A stretch of 37,039 nucleotides of DNA from an uncultured Collinsella sp. (GCA_900551015.1 URUI01000012.1:1-37039); one strand, 5' to 3'; shown: positions 1 to 7,853, numbered from the stretch's first letter. Program-made: numbers and translations. Notes: generated from the letters alone by a model not told the origin.

Positions 1-2558
1 GGTGCCGCCGGGGCGGTATCGCCACCGAGCGTGCCCGCCGGACGCGGTGCCGGGATCTCGCCCGTGCCGTGGCTAAAGACAAACTTGCCATCGGCCACGT
101 CGCACAGGACGGTATCGCCCTCGCCCCACTCGCCGGCCAAAAGCTCCTCGGACAGCGGGTCCTCGATGAGCTTTTGAATAGCACGGCGCAGCGGACGCGC
201 ACCGTTGGTGAGGTCGGTGCCCTCGGCCACGATCTTGTCATAGGCCGCATCGGTGAGCTTGATGTTCATGCCGTTGGCAATCAGACGCTGGCGCAGGTCG
301 TCCACCAGCAGGTGCGCGATCTTGGTGAGATTCTCGCCCGAGAGCTTCTGGAACACCACAATGTCGTCGATACGGTTGAGCAGCTCGGGGCGGAACAGGC
401 GCTTGAGCTCGCCCATCGCGCGACCACGGATCTCACTCGACGTGAGACCCTGCTCGCCGGTGGTGCCAAAGCCCACGCTCGCATCCTGCGCAATCTCGCG
501 GGCGCCCACATTGGACGTCATGATGATCACGGTGTTGCGGAAGTCGACCGTCTTGCCCTGGCTATCGGTCAGGCGGCCCTCCTCCAGCACCTGCAGCAAG
601 ATGTTGAAGATATCGGGGTGCGCCTTCTCGATCTCGTCGAACAGCACGACCGAGTACGGGTGGCGACGAACGGCCTTGGTGAGCTGGCCGCCCTCGTCGT
701 GACCGACGTAGCCCGGAGGGCTACCGATGAGCTTAGAGACCTCGAACTCGCTACCGAACTCGGACATGTCGAAGCTGATGAGCGCGTCTTTGCTGCCAAA
801 GAGATACTCGGCGAGCGTCTTGGCGAGCTCGGTCTTGCCCGTGCCGGTGGGACCCAGGAAGATAAAGCTGCCGCCGGGGCGACGCGGATCCTTGAGCGGC
901 GAGCGGCTGCGGCGCACGGCCTTTGCAACTGCCTCGACAGCCTCATCCTGACCGATGATACGTGTCTTGAGCACGCTTTCGGCCTGCAGCAGGCGACGGC
1001 TCTCGCTCTCGGTAAGCGAGGACACCGGCACGCCCGAGGTCACGGACACGATATCGGCGATCTGGGAGACATCGATGGTGAGCGGGCTGGCGTCGAGCTC
1101 GGCCGTCCAGGCAGCCTTGGCCTCGGCGAGTTCAATCTCGGCAGCCTTCTGCTGCTCGGTGATCTCGGCAGCCTTGTTCATGTCGTCGCTCTCGGTGGCC
1201 TCCTGCGCGGCGGCCTTGAGCTCCTCGATGCGATGCTCGGCCTCGCGCACCGGCTCGGGTGCGCGATTCGCGGCGATGCGAGCGCGGGCACCGGCCTCGT
1301 CAATGAGGTCGATGGCCTTATCGGGCAGGAAGCGATCCTGGATGTAGCGGTTGGAAAGGTTCGCGGCGGCCTCGATAGCACCCTGCGTATAGCGCACATG
1401 GTGGTGCTCCTCGTAGCGCGGCTTGAGCGCGGTCAGGATCTTGACCGTGTCCTCGACGCTCGGCTCCTCGACATCGATGGTCTGGAAGCGACGCTCGAAG
1501 GCCGGGTCCTTGGTGAGGTACTTGCGGAATTCCTCGGCCGTGGTGGCGCCGATAATCTGGAAGGCACCGCGCGCGAGTACGGGCTTGAGCATGGAGCTCG
1601 CATCGATGGAGCCCTCGGCAGAACCGGCACCGATGATGGTATGCATCTCGTCGATAAACAGGATGACGTCGTCCGCTTCGGTGGCCTCCTGGATCACGTT
1701 CTTGAGGCGCTCCTCAAACTCGCCGCGATACTTGGCACCCGCCACGAGACCCGGCAGGTCGAGCGTCCAGATATTCTGGTTCATGAGGTTCTCGGGCACG
1801 TTGCCGGCAGCAATCTGCTGCGCCAGGCCCTCGACGATGGCCGTCTTGCCCACGCCGGGATCGCCCAGGATAAGCGGATTGTTCTTGGTGCGGCGCGAAA
1901 GAATTTCCATCATACGCTGGACTTCCTTTTCGCGACCAATCACAGGGTCGAGCTCGCCGTCGCGCGCCTTCTGCGTGAGGTTGGTCGCGAACTGCTTGAG
2001 CGTGTCGGTGCCGCCCCCCCTTTGCTGAGAGGCATCCGAGCCGCTAAAGAACGGCAGGCCCGCACCGGGACGACCAGCACCGGCGCCGGCGAGCGGGCGC
2101 TTCTTGTCCTGGTCCTTGGCGGTAAGCTTCTCGATGGCCTTCTTGATGGAAGCAGACGACACACCCAAGCGCATGAGGATGTCCATGGCCATGCCGTTAC
2201 CCTCTTCGACAATGCCGATGAGCAAGTGCTCGGTCGACACGTAGGTCTGGTTGTTCTCACGCGCCACGCGGAATGAACGCTCCATCACGCTGATGACGAG
2301 CGGCGTAAAGGCGAGCTTGGCAGCCTCGGTCTCCTCGCTGGGCTCGGGAACCGTGGTCTGGACCTCTTTGAGGGTATCCATGATGTCATCGTAGGAGATG
2401 TCGAGCGAACGCAGTGCCTCGGCGGCAATGCCCTCGTCCTCCTTGGCAAGCGCGAGCAGCAGGTGCTCGGTGCCCACCTTATTTGAGTGCAGATCGAGCG
2501 CCTCCTGCTTGGCCATGGACATGACCTTGCGCGCGCGATCGGTAAAACGGTCTAACAT
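1..2558 (-). CDS. clpC: ATP-dependent Clp protease ATP-binding subunit ClpC (3' end beyond window)
   Basis: Hsp100/ClpC unfoldase that feeds substrates to the ClpP protease in the cytoplasm. The 852 codons visible run open to the window edge, so the C-terminus is missing. Residues 1-150 form a double Clp_N repeat (EHLLLALAKE, EHLLIGIVEEG). The first AAA+ module has Walker A GDPGVGKTA at 232-240 and Walker B ILFIDEMH. A coiled middle domain with UVR-like character lies near 415-475, which separates ClpC from ClpA. The second AAA+ module has Walker A GPTGTGKTE near 568 and VVLFDEIEKAH. The pore loop SPPGYVGHDEGG is present. The visible tail is Pro/Gly/Ala-rich. The start ATG at 2558 follows AAGAGGAAC. 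A run of seven C at 2014-2020 is in frame and encodes a Gly-rich linker. The usual ctsR/mcsAB partners are not upstream; thrE is. Confidence 0.97.
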   Translation of the reverse strand, partial: MLDRFTDRARKVMSMAKQEALDLHSNKVGTEHLLLALAKEDEGIAAEALRSLDISYDDIMDTLKEVQTTVPEPSEETEAAKLAFTPLVISVMERSFRVARENNQTYVSTEHLLIGIVEEGNGMAMDILMRLGVSSASIKKAIEKLTAKDQDKKRPLAGAGAGRPGAGLPFFSGSDASQQRGGGTDTLKQFATNLTQKARDGELDPVIGREKEVQRMMEILSRRTKNNPLILGDPGVGKTAIVEGLAQQIAAGNVPENLMNQNIWTLDLPGLVAGAKYRGEFEERLKNVIQEATEADDVILFIDEMHTIIGAGSAEGSIDASSMLKPVLARGAFQIIGATTAEEFRKYLTKDPAFERRFQTIDVEEPSVEDTVKILTALKPRYEEHHHVRYTQGAIEAAANLSNRYIQDRFLPDKAIDLIDEAGARARIAANRAPEPVREAEHRIEELKAAAQEATESDDMNKAAEITEQQKAAEIELAEAKAAWTAELDASPLTIDVSQIADIVSVTSGVPVSSLTESESRRLLQAESVLKTRIIGQDEAVEAVAKAVRRSRSPLKDPRRPGGSFIFLGPTGTGKTELAKTLAEYLFGSKDALISFDMSEFGSEFEVSKLIGSPPGYVGHDEGGQLTKAVRRHPYSVVLFDEIEKAHPDIFNILLQVLEEGRLTDSQGKTVDFRNTVIIMTSNVGAREIAQDASVGFGTTGEQGLTSSEIRGRAMGELKRLFRPELLNRIDDIVVFQKLSGENLTKIAHLLVDDLRQRLIANGMNIKLTDAAYDKIVAEGTDLTNGARPLRRAIQKLIEDPLSEELLAGEWGEGDTVLCDVADGKFVFSHGTGEIPAPRPAGTLGGDTAPAA

Positions 2559-2594
2559 GCTAGTTCCTCTTAGACGAGCTAGTTTTTTCAAACG

Positions 2595-2646
2595 CAAAGC
2601 GCCACCCCGCGGCAGCGCTTTGGTCTCTTTACCCATATGGAGTATA
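2595..2646 (-). promoter_or_regulatory. clpC leader: candidate -10 and 5' UTR hairpin
   Basis: On the minus strand a TATACT hexamer (plus-strand 2641-2646) lies about 85 nt upstream of the clpC ATG. I see no good -35. Between it and the start, 2595-2602 and 2615-2622 form an 8-bp GC-rich stem (CAAAGCGC/GCGCTTTG) that extends inward by weaker pairs. I find no CtsR, CIRCE or HAIR operator here. The hairpin may stabilise or regulate the leader; this is inference. Confidence 0.35.
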
Positions 2647-2731
2647 TGTTAACCGTTGGGACCTTTCCCGCCCGTAGCCGCGCGACAACGTCTACAAAAA
2701 AGGAATTGCCAGGTGCCTCTGCATCGGCCCA

Positions 2732-2823
2732 ACGAGCGTGGATTTTCGGACACCCATTCCACGAGCGTGGATAATCTCCCGTTTTGAGCCCGTAAACAGG
2801 CCAAAAACGGGAGATTATCCACG
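2732..2823. repeat. Perfect 20-bp inverted repeat plus 12-bp direct repeat between thrE and clpC
   Basis: 2766-2785 and 2804-2823 are exact reverse complements (20 bp) separated by an 18-nt loop. The 12-mer ACGAGCGTGGAT occurs at 2732-2743 and again at 2761-2772, and CGTGGA/TCCACG at 2737-2742 and 2758-2763 form a second small hairpin. The stem begins 34 nt after the thrE stop codon on the minus strand and has no U-tract, so it is not a textbook intrinsic terminator. Its outer ends read CGTGGATAA and TTATCCACG, one base from the DnaA box TTATCCACA. The stem resembles the hairpin at 32269-32334. Confidence 0.85.
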
Positions 2824-2857
2824 TTCATGTTTTGCGGATCAGTTTCATTTGCACCAA

Positions 2858-4426
2858 TTAGCTGGTGTGGCGCCAGCGAGGGTCGGTGAGCGTACGCGCC
2901 ACACCCAGGCCAACGGGCAAAAACGCCACGATGAGCACTGCACGCACAAACCAGCCGAGCATATTGACCGTGTCGAAGGTGCACATGTAATACATCGAGC
3001 GATACAGATACAAGCCCGGCACCATAATGACAATCGATGGCACCGTGAGGGCGATACGTGGGTAGGTGAGCTTGATTTCGGCTAAGCTCGCGAGCAGCCC
3101 CGATACCAGCGCACCGGTAAACGCAGCCGCCTCGGGAGGCATGCCCGCACTCAGGCCCAAGAAGGGAAGCAGCGTCGGCGCATCGACGAGCGCAAGGCGC
3201 AAGGTATTAGACACGGCGCCGATGAGCCCTGCCGCCGCTGCCATCTTTACCGGACTGTTGAACATAACCGAGAAGCCAAATACGCCGATAAAGCTCATCA
3301 GCATGCGCAAGAGCGTAAGAGCCAGCGGTGAGAGACCAAGCGGGGCGAAGTCATCCGGCGCCAGTCCCACACACTCGGCAACCATCCAGCCTACGAGGGT
3401 CGCCATCACAATAATCGACACAGCATACGAAAGACGCTCGATGCCGCTTCGCATGTCGAGCTTAGCGATGTCGAGGCCTGCCGTAATGAGGGGAAAGCCG
3501 GGAATCACAAAGAGCATGGCGCCGATATAGCCTTCTTGGTGCGACATTGCCCCCGGTACGACCTGGCCAAGGCCGAGCAATGCCAGCAGATACGAAACGC
3601 AAGCGAGCGCAACGCCCGTCGTCAGCGCGCTAAACTGGCCAAGACCCTGCTTGAGAATATGGGAGCGAGCAAAGTTGCCGACACCAGCGCCCACAAATGC
3701 GCAGGCCATCTCGATAGGGCCGCCGCCGAGCAAAAAGACGAAGGCGCCGCAAGCACAGGCTGCCGCAAGGCCCTGTTGCCAGGGAGAGTAATCGGGCTTT
3801 GAGCTCTCAACGGTCCTGAGCATCTCGTGGTATTCGTGCACGGTAAACCGGCGCCCATACGTCTCGATTTCCTTTAAGAAGCTCTCCATCATCCAAATGC
3901 GATGAGTATTGACTCCCGTTGTGGGCAGGCTGACAACCTCGTTAAAGCAGTGGCCATCTTCGATGCAGGTGCACTCAAACGACAGAAGACTCAGGTCGAC
4001 GTGAATCGTGACGCCGAGCACAGCGGCAACACGATTCATGGTATCGCGCACGCGCCAGGCACCTGTTCCGCTTGCCAGCATAAGCATGCCGGTGCGGCAG
4101 ATGATGGATGACTTATCAGTGAGCGGCGCATCGACGGCAAGCTCATCGCCTGCCGTCACGATCTGGTGCCAGTCAGTTTTCATATGGAGCGCGCCGGCAC
4201 GAACGCCGTGGTGCATAGGGGCTCTCGAAAGCAGCGAGTCAAGGCGCGAAAGCTGTGGGGGCTCCGCTGATCCGACCTCAACCTCATCAGCCTCTTCATC
4301 GACCAGATCAAATGAGTCAAGCGATGCCGGCTCGCGACGATCGATTAGCTCCTCATCCTCATCGTCAAAGTAATTGAACTGATCGAGCATGTCCTCTTCG
4401 ATTGCACGCTCGCTCGCGTCGTCCAT
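2858..4426 (-). CDS. Threonine/serine exporter family protein (ThrE-like, fused two-domain form)
   Basis: Inner-membrane protein of 522 aa related to Corynebacterium ThrE, which exports L-threonine and L-serine. The first domain (about 90-345, DUF1212 type) carries the conserved stretches LMLASGTGAWRVRD (115-128) and PGFPLITAGLDIAKLDMRSG (309-328). The second, DUF3815-type domain (about 365-510) has VPSIVIMVPGLYLYR (462-476). Roughly ten hydrophobic segments follow residue 215. The first 60 residues are a strongly acidic tail (many D/E, for example FDDEDEELID), probably cytoplasmic, which is longer than I expect for the family. ATG at 4426 follows the strong site GGAAGGGAG. The gene stands alone between lysS and clpC, with hairpins on both sides. 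The substrate is inferred from the family only. Confidence 0.85.
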   Translation of the reverse strand: MDDASERAIEEDMLDQFNYFDDEDEELIDRREPASLDSFDLVDEEADEVEVGSAEPPQLSRLDSLLSRAPMHHGVRAGALHMKTDWHQIVTAGDELAVDAPLTDKSSIICRTGMLMLASGTGAWRVRDTMNRVAAVLGVTIHVDLSLLSFECTCIEDGHCFNEVVSLPTTGVNTHRIWMMESFLKEIETYGRRFTVHEYHEMLRTVESSKPDYSPWQQGLAAACACGAFVFLLGGGPIEMACAFVGAGVGNFARSHILKQGLGQFSALTTGVALACVSYLLALLGLGQVVPGAMSHQEGYIGAMLFVIPGFPLITAGLDIAKLDMRSGIERLSYAVSIIVMATLVGWMVAECVGLAPDDFAPLGLSPLALTLLRMLMSFIGVFGFSVMFNSPVKMAAAAGLIGAVSNTLRLALVDAPTLLPFLGLSAGMPPEAAAFTGALVSGLLASLAEIKLTYPRIALTVPSIVIMVPGLYLYRSMYYMCTFDTVNMLGWFVRAVLIVAFLPVGLGVARTLTDPRWRHTS

Positions 4427-4844
4427 ATAGACGCTCCCTTCCTACCGACTAACCCCCATCCTAGGCAGCAACGGCTAAAGGAAACATAAAACAGACGACT
4501 GTCATGCATGGAAGGCGTAAACCCCCAATGCACCGGTAGACCCCAGGCGGCTAGGACCGTCCCCAAGTGCCGGCACAAGAGGAACGTCCCTAAGTGCCAA
4601 CCAGGGCAACGCCACAGGTAGAGGACGGACAGCGAAAGCCCGCCAGAGCGAGCAAGGTGCCTTCAAGCAAAATGGCGCCGCAGGTTGAGCATAAGTCAGC
4701 GAGCGGGTCGCATTTGAGACAAGGTGACGTGAAACGAAAGGGCGCTGACCTTCTGGTCGCGCCCTTGAAGTTGAACGTCAGATTGTCCAAATGCGGCCCG
4801 CGCAGCGTCGAGCCGTTACGCGGTTCGTAGAACCGCGTAACTAG
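4427..4844. other. 418-bp gap with a REP-like tandem repeat; no convincing gene
   Basis: Two related 21-mers lie at 4553-4573 and 4580-4600 (17 of 21 identical; shared cores AGGA-CGTCCC and AAGTGCC). I associate GGGACGTTCC/GTGCCGGCAC-like units with REP-type repeats of Coriobacteriia, from memory only. A TTG-initiated frame at 4590-4790 with several CxxC pairs has no ribosome-binding site and overlaps the repeat, so I do not call it. The lysS-proximal end holds the hairpin described separately. Confidence 0.5.
4815..4841 (-). repeat. Perfect 12-bp hairpin immediately after lysS
   Basis: 4815-4826 and 4830-4841 pair perfectly (GTTACGCGGTTC/GAACCGCGTAAC) with a 3-nt loop. The stem starts 3 nt after the lysS stop codon on the minus strand. 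No U-tract follows (the next bases read GGCTCG), so it is either a non-canonical terminator or a 3' mRNA-stabilising structure. Confidence 0.75.
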
Positions 4845-6809
4845 TTAGTACATCTTTGCGCCGGCGGGGATGGAAGCGTCGAGCTGGATCAGATTGAGAC
4901 GCTCCTCGCCCTCCTCCTCGTGGATAGCGCTGATGAGCATGCCGCAGCTGGGAATACCCATCATCTTGCGCGGAGGCAGGTTGGTGATGGCGAGCAGAGT
5001 CTTGCCGACCAGGTCCTCGGGCTCGTAGTACTCGTGAATGCCGGAGAGGATGGTGCGGTCCGTGCCGGTGCCGTCGTCGAGCGAAAAGTTCAGCAGCTTC
5101 TTGGACTTCTTGACGGCCTCGCATGCCTTGACCTTCACAGCGCGGAAATCGCTCTTGGAGAAGGTATCGAAGTCGACGAACTCCTCGAACAGCGGCTCAA
5201 CGGCGATCTTGGAGTAATCGAGCGTGGGCTTAAGCGACTTAACGAACGGGCTCGCGGCGTTGCCGGCCTCGGCAGCCTTGGCGGCAGCGGCACCGGACTG
5301 GAAACCCTTCTCGGGCTTCATGTGCGGGAACAGCAGGACGTCGCGGATAGAAGCCTGGTTGGTGAGCAGCATGACCACGCGGTCGATACCAATGCCAATG
5401 CCGCCCGCGGGAGGCATACCGTACTCGAGGGCGCGCACGTAGTCCTCGTCATACTCCATGGCCTCATCGTCGCCACCAGCCTTCTCGGCCATCTGGGCGG
5501 CAAAGCGCTCGGCCTGGTCGACCGGGTCGTTGAGCTCGGAGAACGCATTGGCGTACTCGTGACCGGCGATAACCAACTCAAAGCGGTGCGTCAGGCGCGG
5601 GTCGTCCTCAAAGCGCTTGGCAAGCGGACTGACCTCGATGGGGTAATCGCACACGAACGTGGGGTTGACGATGGTGTCCTCGCCCAGCTCATCGTAGATC
5701 TCGGCGATAATCTTGCCGGCGGTCCACTCGGGCTTAATCTCCAGGCCCTTCTCGCGCGCGGCAGCAGCAAGCTCCTCGACCGGCGTATCGATGGTGACCT
5801 GTTTGCCGAGCACGTCGGAGACGATGTCGGTCATGGGACGGCTGGCCCACTCGCCAGAAAGGTCGATGGTCTGGCCCTGGTACTCGATGACCTCGGGGTT
5901 GCCGATGGCCTTGTTAGCCGCCTTAATGACACCTTGGGCGAGCGCCTTCATGCCCTCGAGGTCGGAGAAGGCACGATAGGCCTCCATCGTGGTGAACTCG
6001 GGGTTGTGGGTAAGGTCCATGCCCTCGTTACGGAAGATACGGCCGATCTCGAACACGCGCTCAAAACCGCCGACGATGCAGCGCTTGAGGTGCAACTCGG
6101 TAGCAATGCGCAGGTAGCACTCCTGATCGAGCGCGTTGAAGTGCGTGATGAACGGCTTGGCAGTAGCGCCGCCCTGGATGGTCTGCAGGATGGGGGTCTC
6201 GACCTCCATGTAGCCGTCGGACTCCATAAAGCGACGGAAGGTGGAGAGAATCTGCGAACGTTTACGGAACGTCTCGCGAACGTCGTCGTTGGCGATCAGG
6301 TCAACATAGCGCTGGCGATAGCGGGTCTCCTTGTCGGAAAGACCGTGGAACTTCTCGGGCAGCGGACGAACGGCCTTGGCAAGCAGGGTCGCGCTCTTAG
6401 GGGCAACGGAAAGCTGGCCGCGCTGGGTGCGCACAACCACGCCGGTCACGCCCAGGATGTCGCCCAGGTCGAGGGACTTGAGCGTATTCCAGGCGGCCTC
6501 GTCCATGTCGTTGATGCGGCAGAACAGCTGAATCTCGGCAGTCGCATCGCGTACGACGATGAACATGATCTTGCCCTGACCGCGCTTGGCGACCACACGG
6601 CCGGCGATCTTCACGACGTCCTCGGTGTCCTCGCCATCGGCAAGCTCGGCGTACTTAGCCTCGATATCGGCAACGTAGTCCTCAAGCTCAGAGTGCTCGG
6701 GATAGGGGTTCTGGCCCGCCTCGAACAGGGCGGCGCGTTTGGCCAGGCGGGTGGCGCGCTCGTCGTTGAGCGTCGATGCCTGATCTGCGGCGTTCTGGTT
6801 CTCTGCCAT
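4845..6809 (-). CDS. lysS: Lysine--tRNA ligase (class II) with C-terminal Trbp111/EMAP-like tRNA-binding domain
   Basis: Charges tRNA-Lys with lysine. The 654-aa product is about 150 residues longer than bacterial LysS (about 500 aa). Residues 65-150 are the OB-fold anticodon-binding domain. The class II catalytic core covers about 165-500, with motif 2 around FRNEGMDLTHNPEF (259-272) and motif 3 GIGIGIDRVVMLL (470-482). A linker rich in Ala (505-520) leads to a Trbp111/MetG-C-type domain (about 545-654) with SDFRAVKVKACEAV and GIPSCGMLISA. ATG at 6809 follows GAGGAGC. The order is greA-lysS with 79 nt between, interrupted by a terminator-like hairpin. The appended domain probably raises tRNA affinity or mediates dimerisation; that is inferred from MetRS and Trbp111. 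Confidence 0.96.
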   Translation of the reverse strand: MAENQNAADQASTLNDERATRLAKRAALFEAGQNPYPEHSELEDYVADIEAKYAELADGEDTEDVVKIAGRVVAKRGQGKIMFIVVRDATAEIQLFCRINDMDEAAWNTLKSLDLGDILGVTGVVVRTQRGQLSVAPKSATLLAKAVRPLPEKFHGLSDKETRYRQRYVDLIANDDVRETFRKRSQILSTFRRFMESDGYMEVETPILQTIQGGATAKPFITHFNALDQECYLRIATELHLKRCIVGGFERVFEIGRIFRNEGMDLTHNPEFTTMEAYRAFSDLEGMKALAQGVIKAANKAIGNPEVIEYQGQTIDLSGEWASRPMTDIVSDVLGKQVTIDTPVEELAAAAREKGLEIKPEWTAGKIIAEIYDELGEDTIVNPTFVCDYPIEVSPLAKRFEDDPRLTHRFELVIAGHEYANAFSELNDPVDQAERFAAQMAEKAGGDDEAMEYDEDYVRALEYGMPPAGGIGIGIDRVVMLLTNQASIRDVLLFPHMKPEKGFQSGAAAAKAAEAGNAASPFVKSLKPTLDYSKIAVEPLFEEFVDFDTFSKSDFRAVKVKACEAVKKSKKLLNFSLDDGTGTDRTILSGIHEYYEPEDLVGKTLLAITNLPPRKMMGIPSCGMLISAIHEEEGEERLNLIQLDASIPAGAKMY

Positions 6810-6827
6810 AAGTTAGCTCCTCAAACT

Positions 6828-6860
6828 AAAACGCTCCCCAGGATTCGGTCCCAGGGAGCG
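6828..6860 (-). terminator. Terminator-like hairpin between greA and lysS
   Basis: CGCTCCC at 6832-6838 pairs with GGGAGCG at 6854-6860. On the minus strand the stem is followed by TTTTAG. It lies 28 nt after the greA stop and 22 nt before the lysS start, so it may end greA transcripts partially or act as an attenuator in the lysS leader. The U-tract is short. Confidence 0.6.
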
Positions 6861-6888
6861 AAAACATACCTTTACGCGGGACCGTGGT

Positions 6889-7359
6889 CTAGCGTGCAAT
6901 CTTGGCGATGGTGTAGACGCGAGTCTTGCCGGAAGGCGTAACGACCTCGACGGAGTCGCCCTCGCCGTGACCGATGATGGCGTGGCCGACCGGAGACTCG
7001 TTGGAAATCTTGTGCTCGAGCGAGTTGGTCTCGGTGGTACCGACGAGCGTGACTTCCATGACCTCACCGTTGGGATCAATCAGAGAAACGGTGGAACCGA
7101 TGGAGACGGTCAGATCGCCCGTGGTGGCAGCAACCTGAGCGTTGGCGAGGATGGCCTGGATCTCGGCAATACGAGCGGCGTTCTGGGCCTGCTTGTCCTT
7201 AGCGGCATCGTACTCGGAGTTCTCCGAAAGGTCGCCGAACGCGCGGGCTTCCTTGATGTCCTCGACGATCTCCTTGGCGTAATCGCCCTCACGCCAAGCG
7301 AGCTCCTCGACGAGCTTCTGGCGGCCCTCAGCGGTCAGTACGATCTGGCTTGCGTCCAT
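6889..7359 (-). CDS. greA: Transcription elongation factor GreA
   Basis: Stimulates the intrinsic RNA cleavage activity of backtracked RNA polymerase. The 156-aa product has the family's normal length. The N-terminal coiled coil (about 1-75) carries the acidic tip GDLSENSEYDAAK that enters the polymerase secondary channel. The C-terminal FKBP-like domain (about 80-156) has ISNESPVGHAIIGHGEGD and ends in VYTIAKIAR. I chose the ATG at 7359 because GGGGAG lies 8 nt upstream and MDASQIVLTAEG matches the family start; an in-frame start 30 nt upstream lacks a site. Gene order greA-lysS is common in Actinomycetota and Firmicutes. Confidence 0.97.
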   Translation of the reverse strand: MDASQIVLTAEGRQKLVEELAWREGDYAKEIVEDIKEARAFGDLSENSEYDAAKDKQAQNAARIAEIQAILANAQVAATTGDLTVSIGSTVSLIDPNGEVMEVTLVGTTETNSLEHKISNESPVGHAIIGHGEGDSVEVVTPSGKTRVYTIAKIAR

Positions 7360-7401
7360 ACGGATATCTCCCCAACTCTGATCAAACAATCAACTGTCAA
7401 C

Positions 7402-7440
7402 AAAACGAAAAAGACCGGCTAGCCTGCGGGCAAGCCGGTC
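7402..7440 (-). terminator. Intrinsic terminator after tatA
   Basis: GACCGGCT (7413-7420) pairs with AGCCGGTC (7433-7440). On the minus strand the stem is followed by TTTTTCGTTTTG. It begins 25 nt after the tatA stop, and greA starts on its far side. Confidence 0.85.
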
Positions 7441-7465
7441 AGGTGCTCACCCCAAAGGGATGGGA

Positions 7466-7741
7466 CTACTCTGCGTCCGCGTCGCTGTCCTCTGCCTGCT
7501 TCTTCTTGGCAGCAGCGAGCTTGGCCTCGAGCTCAGCGATCTCCTTGTCCTCCTCGGACTGCTCGACCACGACCTCCTCGGCCTGCTTGGTCTCGGCCTT
7601 ATCGTCGCCCTCCATACCCTCACGGATATTCTTGACGGTAGAGCCGAGGGACTTGCCGAGCTTCGGCAGGTTCTTGGGCCCGAAGATAATCAGGACAACG
7701 ACGAGAATAATGATGAGCTCAGGAGCCCTCAGTCCAAACAT
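7466..7741 (-). CDS. tatA: Sec-independent protein translocase subunit TatA/TatE family
   Basis: Pore-forming subunit of the twin-arginine translocase, which exports folded proteins across the cytoplasmic membrane. The 91-aa product has the expected layout: a single N-terminal membrane helix (PELIIILVVVLIIF, 7-20), the FGPKNLPKLGKSLG hinge and start of the amphipathic helix (20-33), then a charged coiled-coil tail (40-91) rich in Glu, Lys and Ala. ATG at 7741 follows GGAGGT. The gene is monocistronic, with its own promoter and terminator; no tatB or tatC is present in the window. TatA versus TatB cannot be fully separated by sequence reading, but the FGP motif and short length favour TatA. 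Confidence 0.92.
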   Translation of the reverse strand: MFGLRAPELIIILVVVLIIFGPKNLPKLGKSLGSTVKNIREGMEGDDKAETKQAEEVVVEQSEEDKEIAELEAKLAAAKKKQAEDSDADAE

Positions 7742-7777
7742 TTAGACCTCCACAATACAGCGAGACAAGCTCGAATG

Positions 7778-7806
7778 AGTATACCGCGGGTATCGCGGTA
7801 TCACAA
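7778..7806 (-). promoter_or_regulatory. tatA promoter with a dyad in its spacer
   Basis: Minus-strand TTGTGA (7801-7806) and TATACT (7778-7783) are separated by exactly 17 bp. The spacer contains the inverted repeat TACCGCG/CGCGGTA (7782-7788 and 7794-7800), which nearly fills it and could be an operator. The hexamers are near consensus; repressor binding is speculation. Confidence 0.65.
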
Positions 7807-7814
7807 CAATAGCT

Positions 7815-7843
7815 AAAAAAAGGGACCGCAAGAAGCGGTCCCT
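7815..7843 (-). terminator. Intrinsic terminator after tRNA-Pro
   Basis: AGGGACCGC (7821-7829) and GCGGTCCCT (7835-7843) form a 9-bp stem with a 5-nt loop. On the minus strand it is followed by a run of seven U. It starts 11 nt after the tRNA CCA end. Confidence 0.9.
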
Positions 7844-7853
7844 CCTCATGCTC

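Noticed and set aside
2011..2023. Possible frameshift at the C-run in clpC
   Set aside because: The frame is continuous: it encodes Gln-Gln-Arg-Gly-Gly-Gly-Thr-Asp-Thr, and conserved ClpC sequence lies on both sides.
69..2276. 735-residue open frame on the plus strand
   Set aside because: It is antisense to clpC. The clpC frame gives a full AAA+ protein, and this one has Leu/Gly/Ala-rich composition without a domain; it is a high-GC shadow frame.
2815..2823. Replication origin suggested by DnaA-box-like TTATCCACG
   Set aside because: Only two such sites, in one palindrome, with no AT-rich unwinding element and no dnaA, dnaN or gyrB nearby.
4590..4790. Small Cys-rich frame (CLKC, CSTCG, CPSSTC) on the minus strand
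   Set aside because: TTG start without a ribosome-binding site; it overlaps REP-like repeats. The CxxC pairs are suggestive but insufficient.
4920..6941. 673-residue plus-strand frame
   Set aside because: Antisense to lysS and greA, no ribosome-binding site, composition typical of a complement frame.
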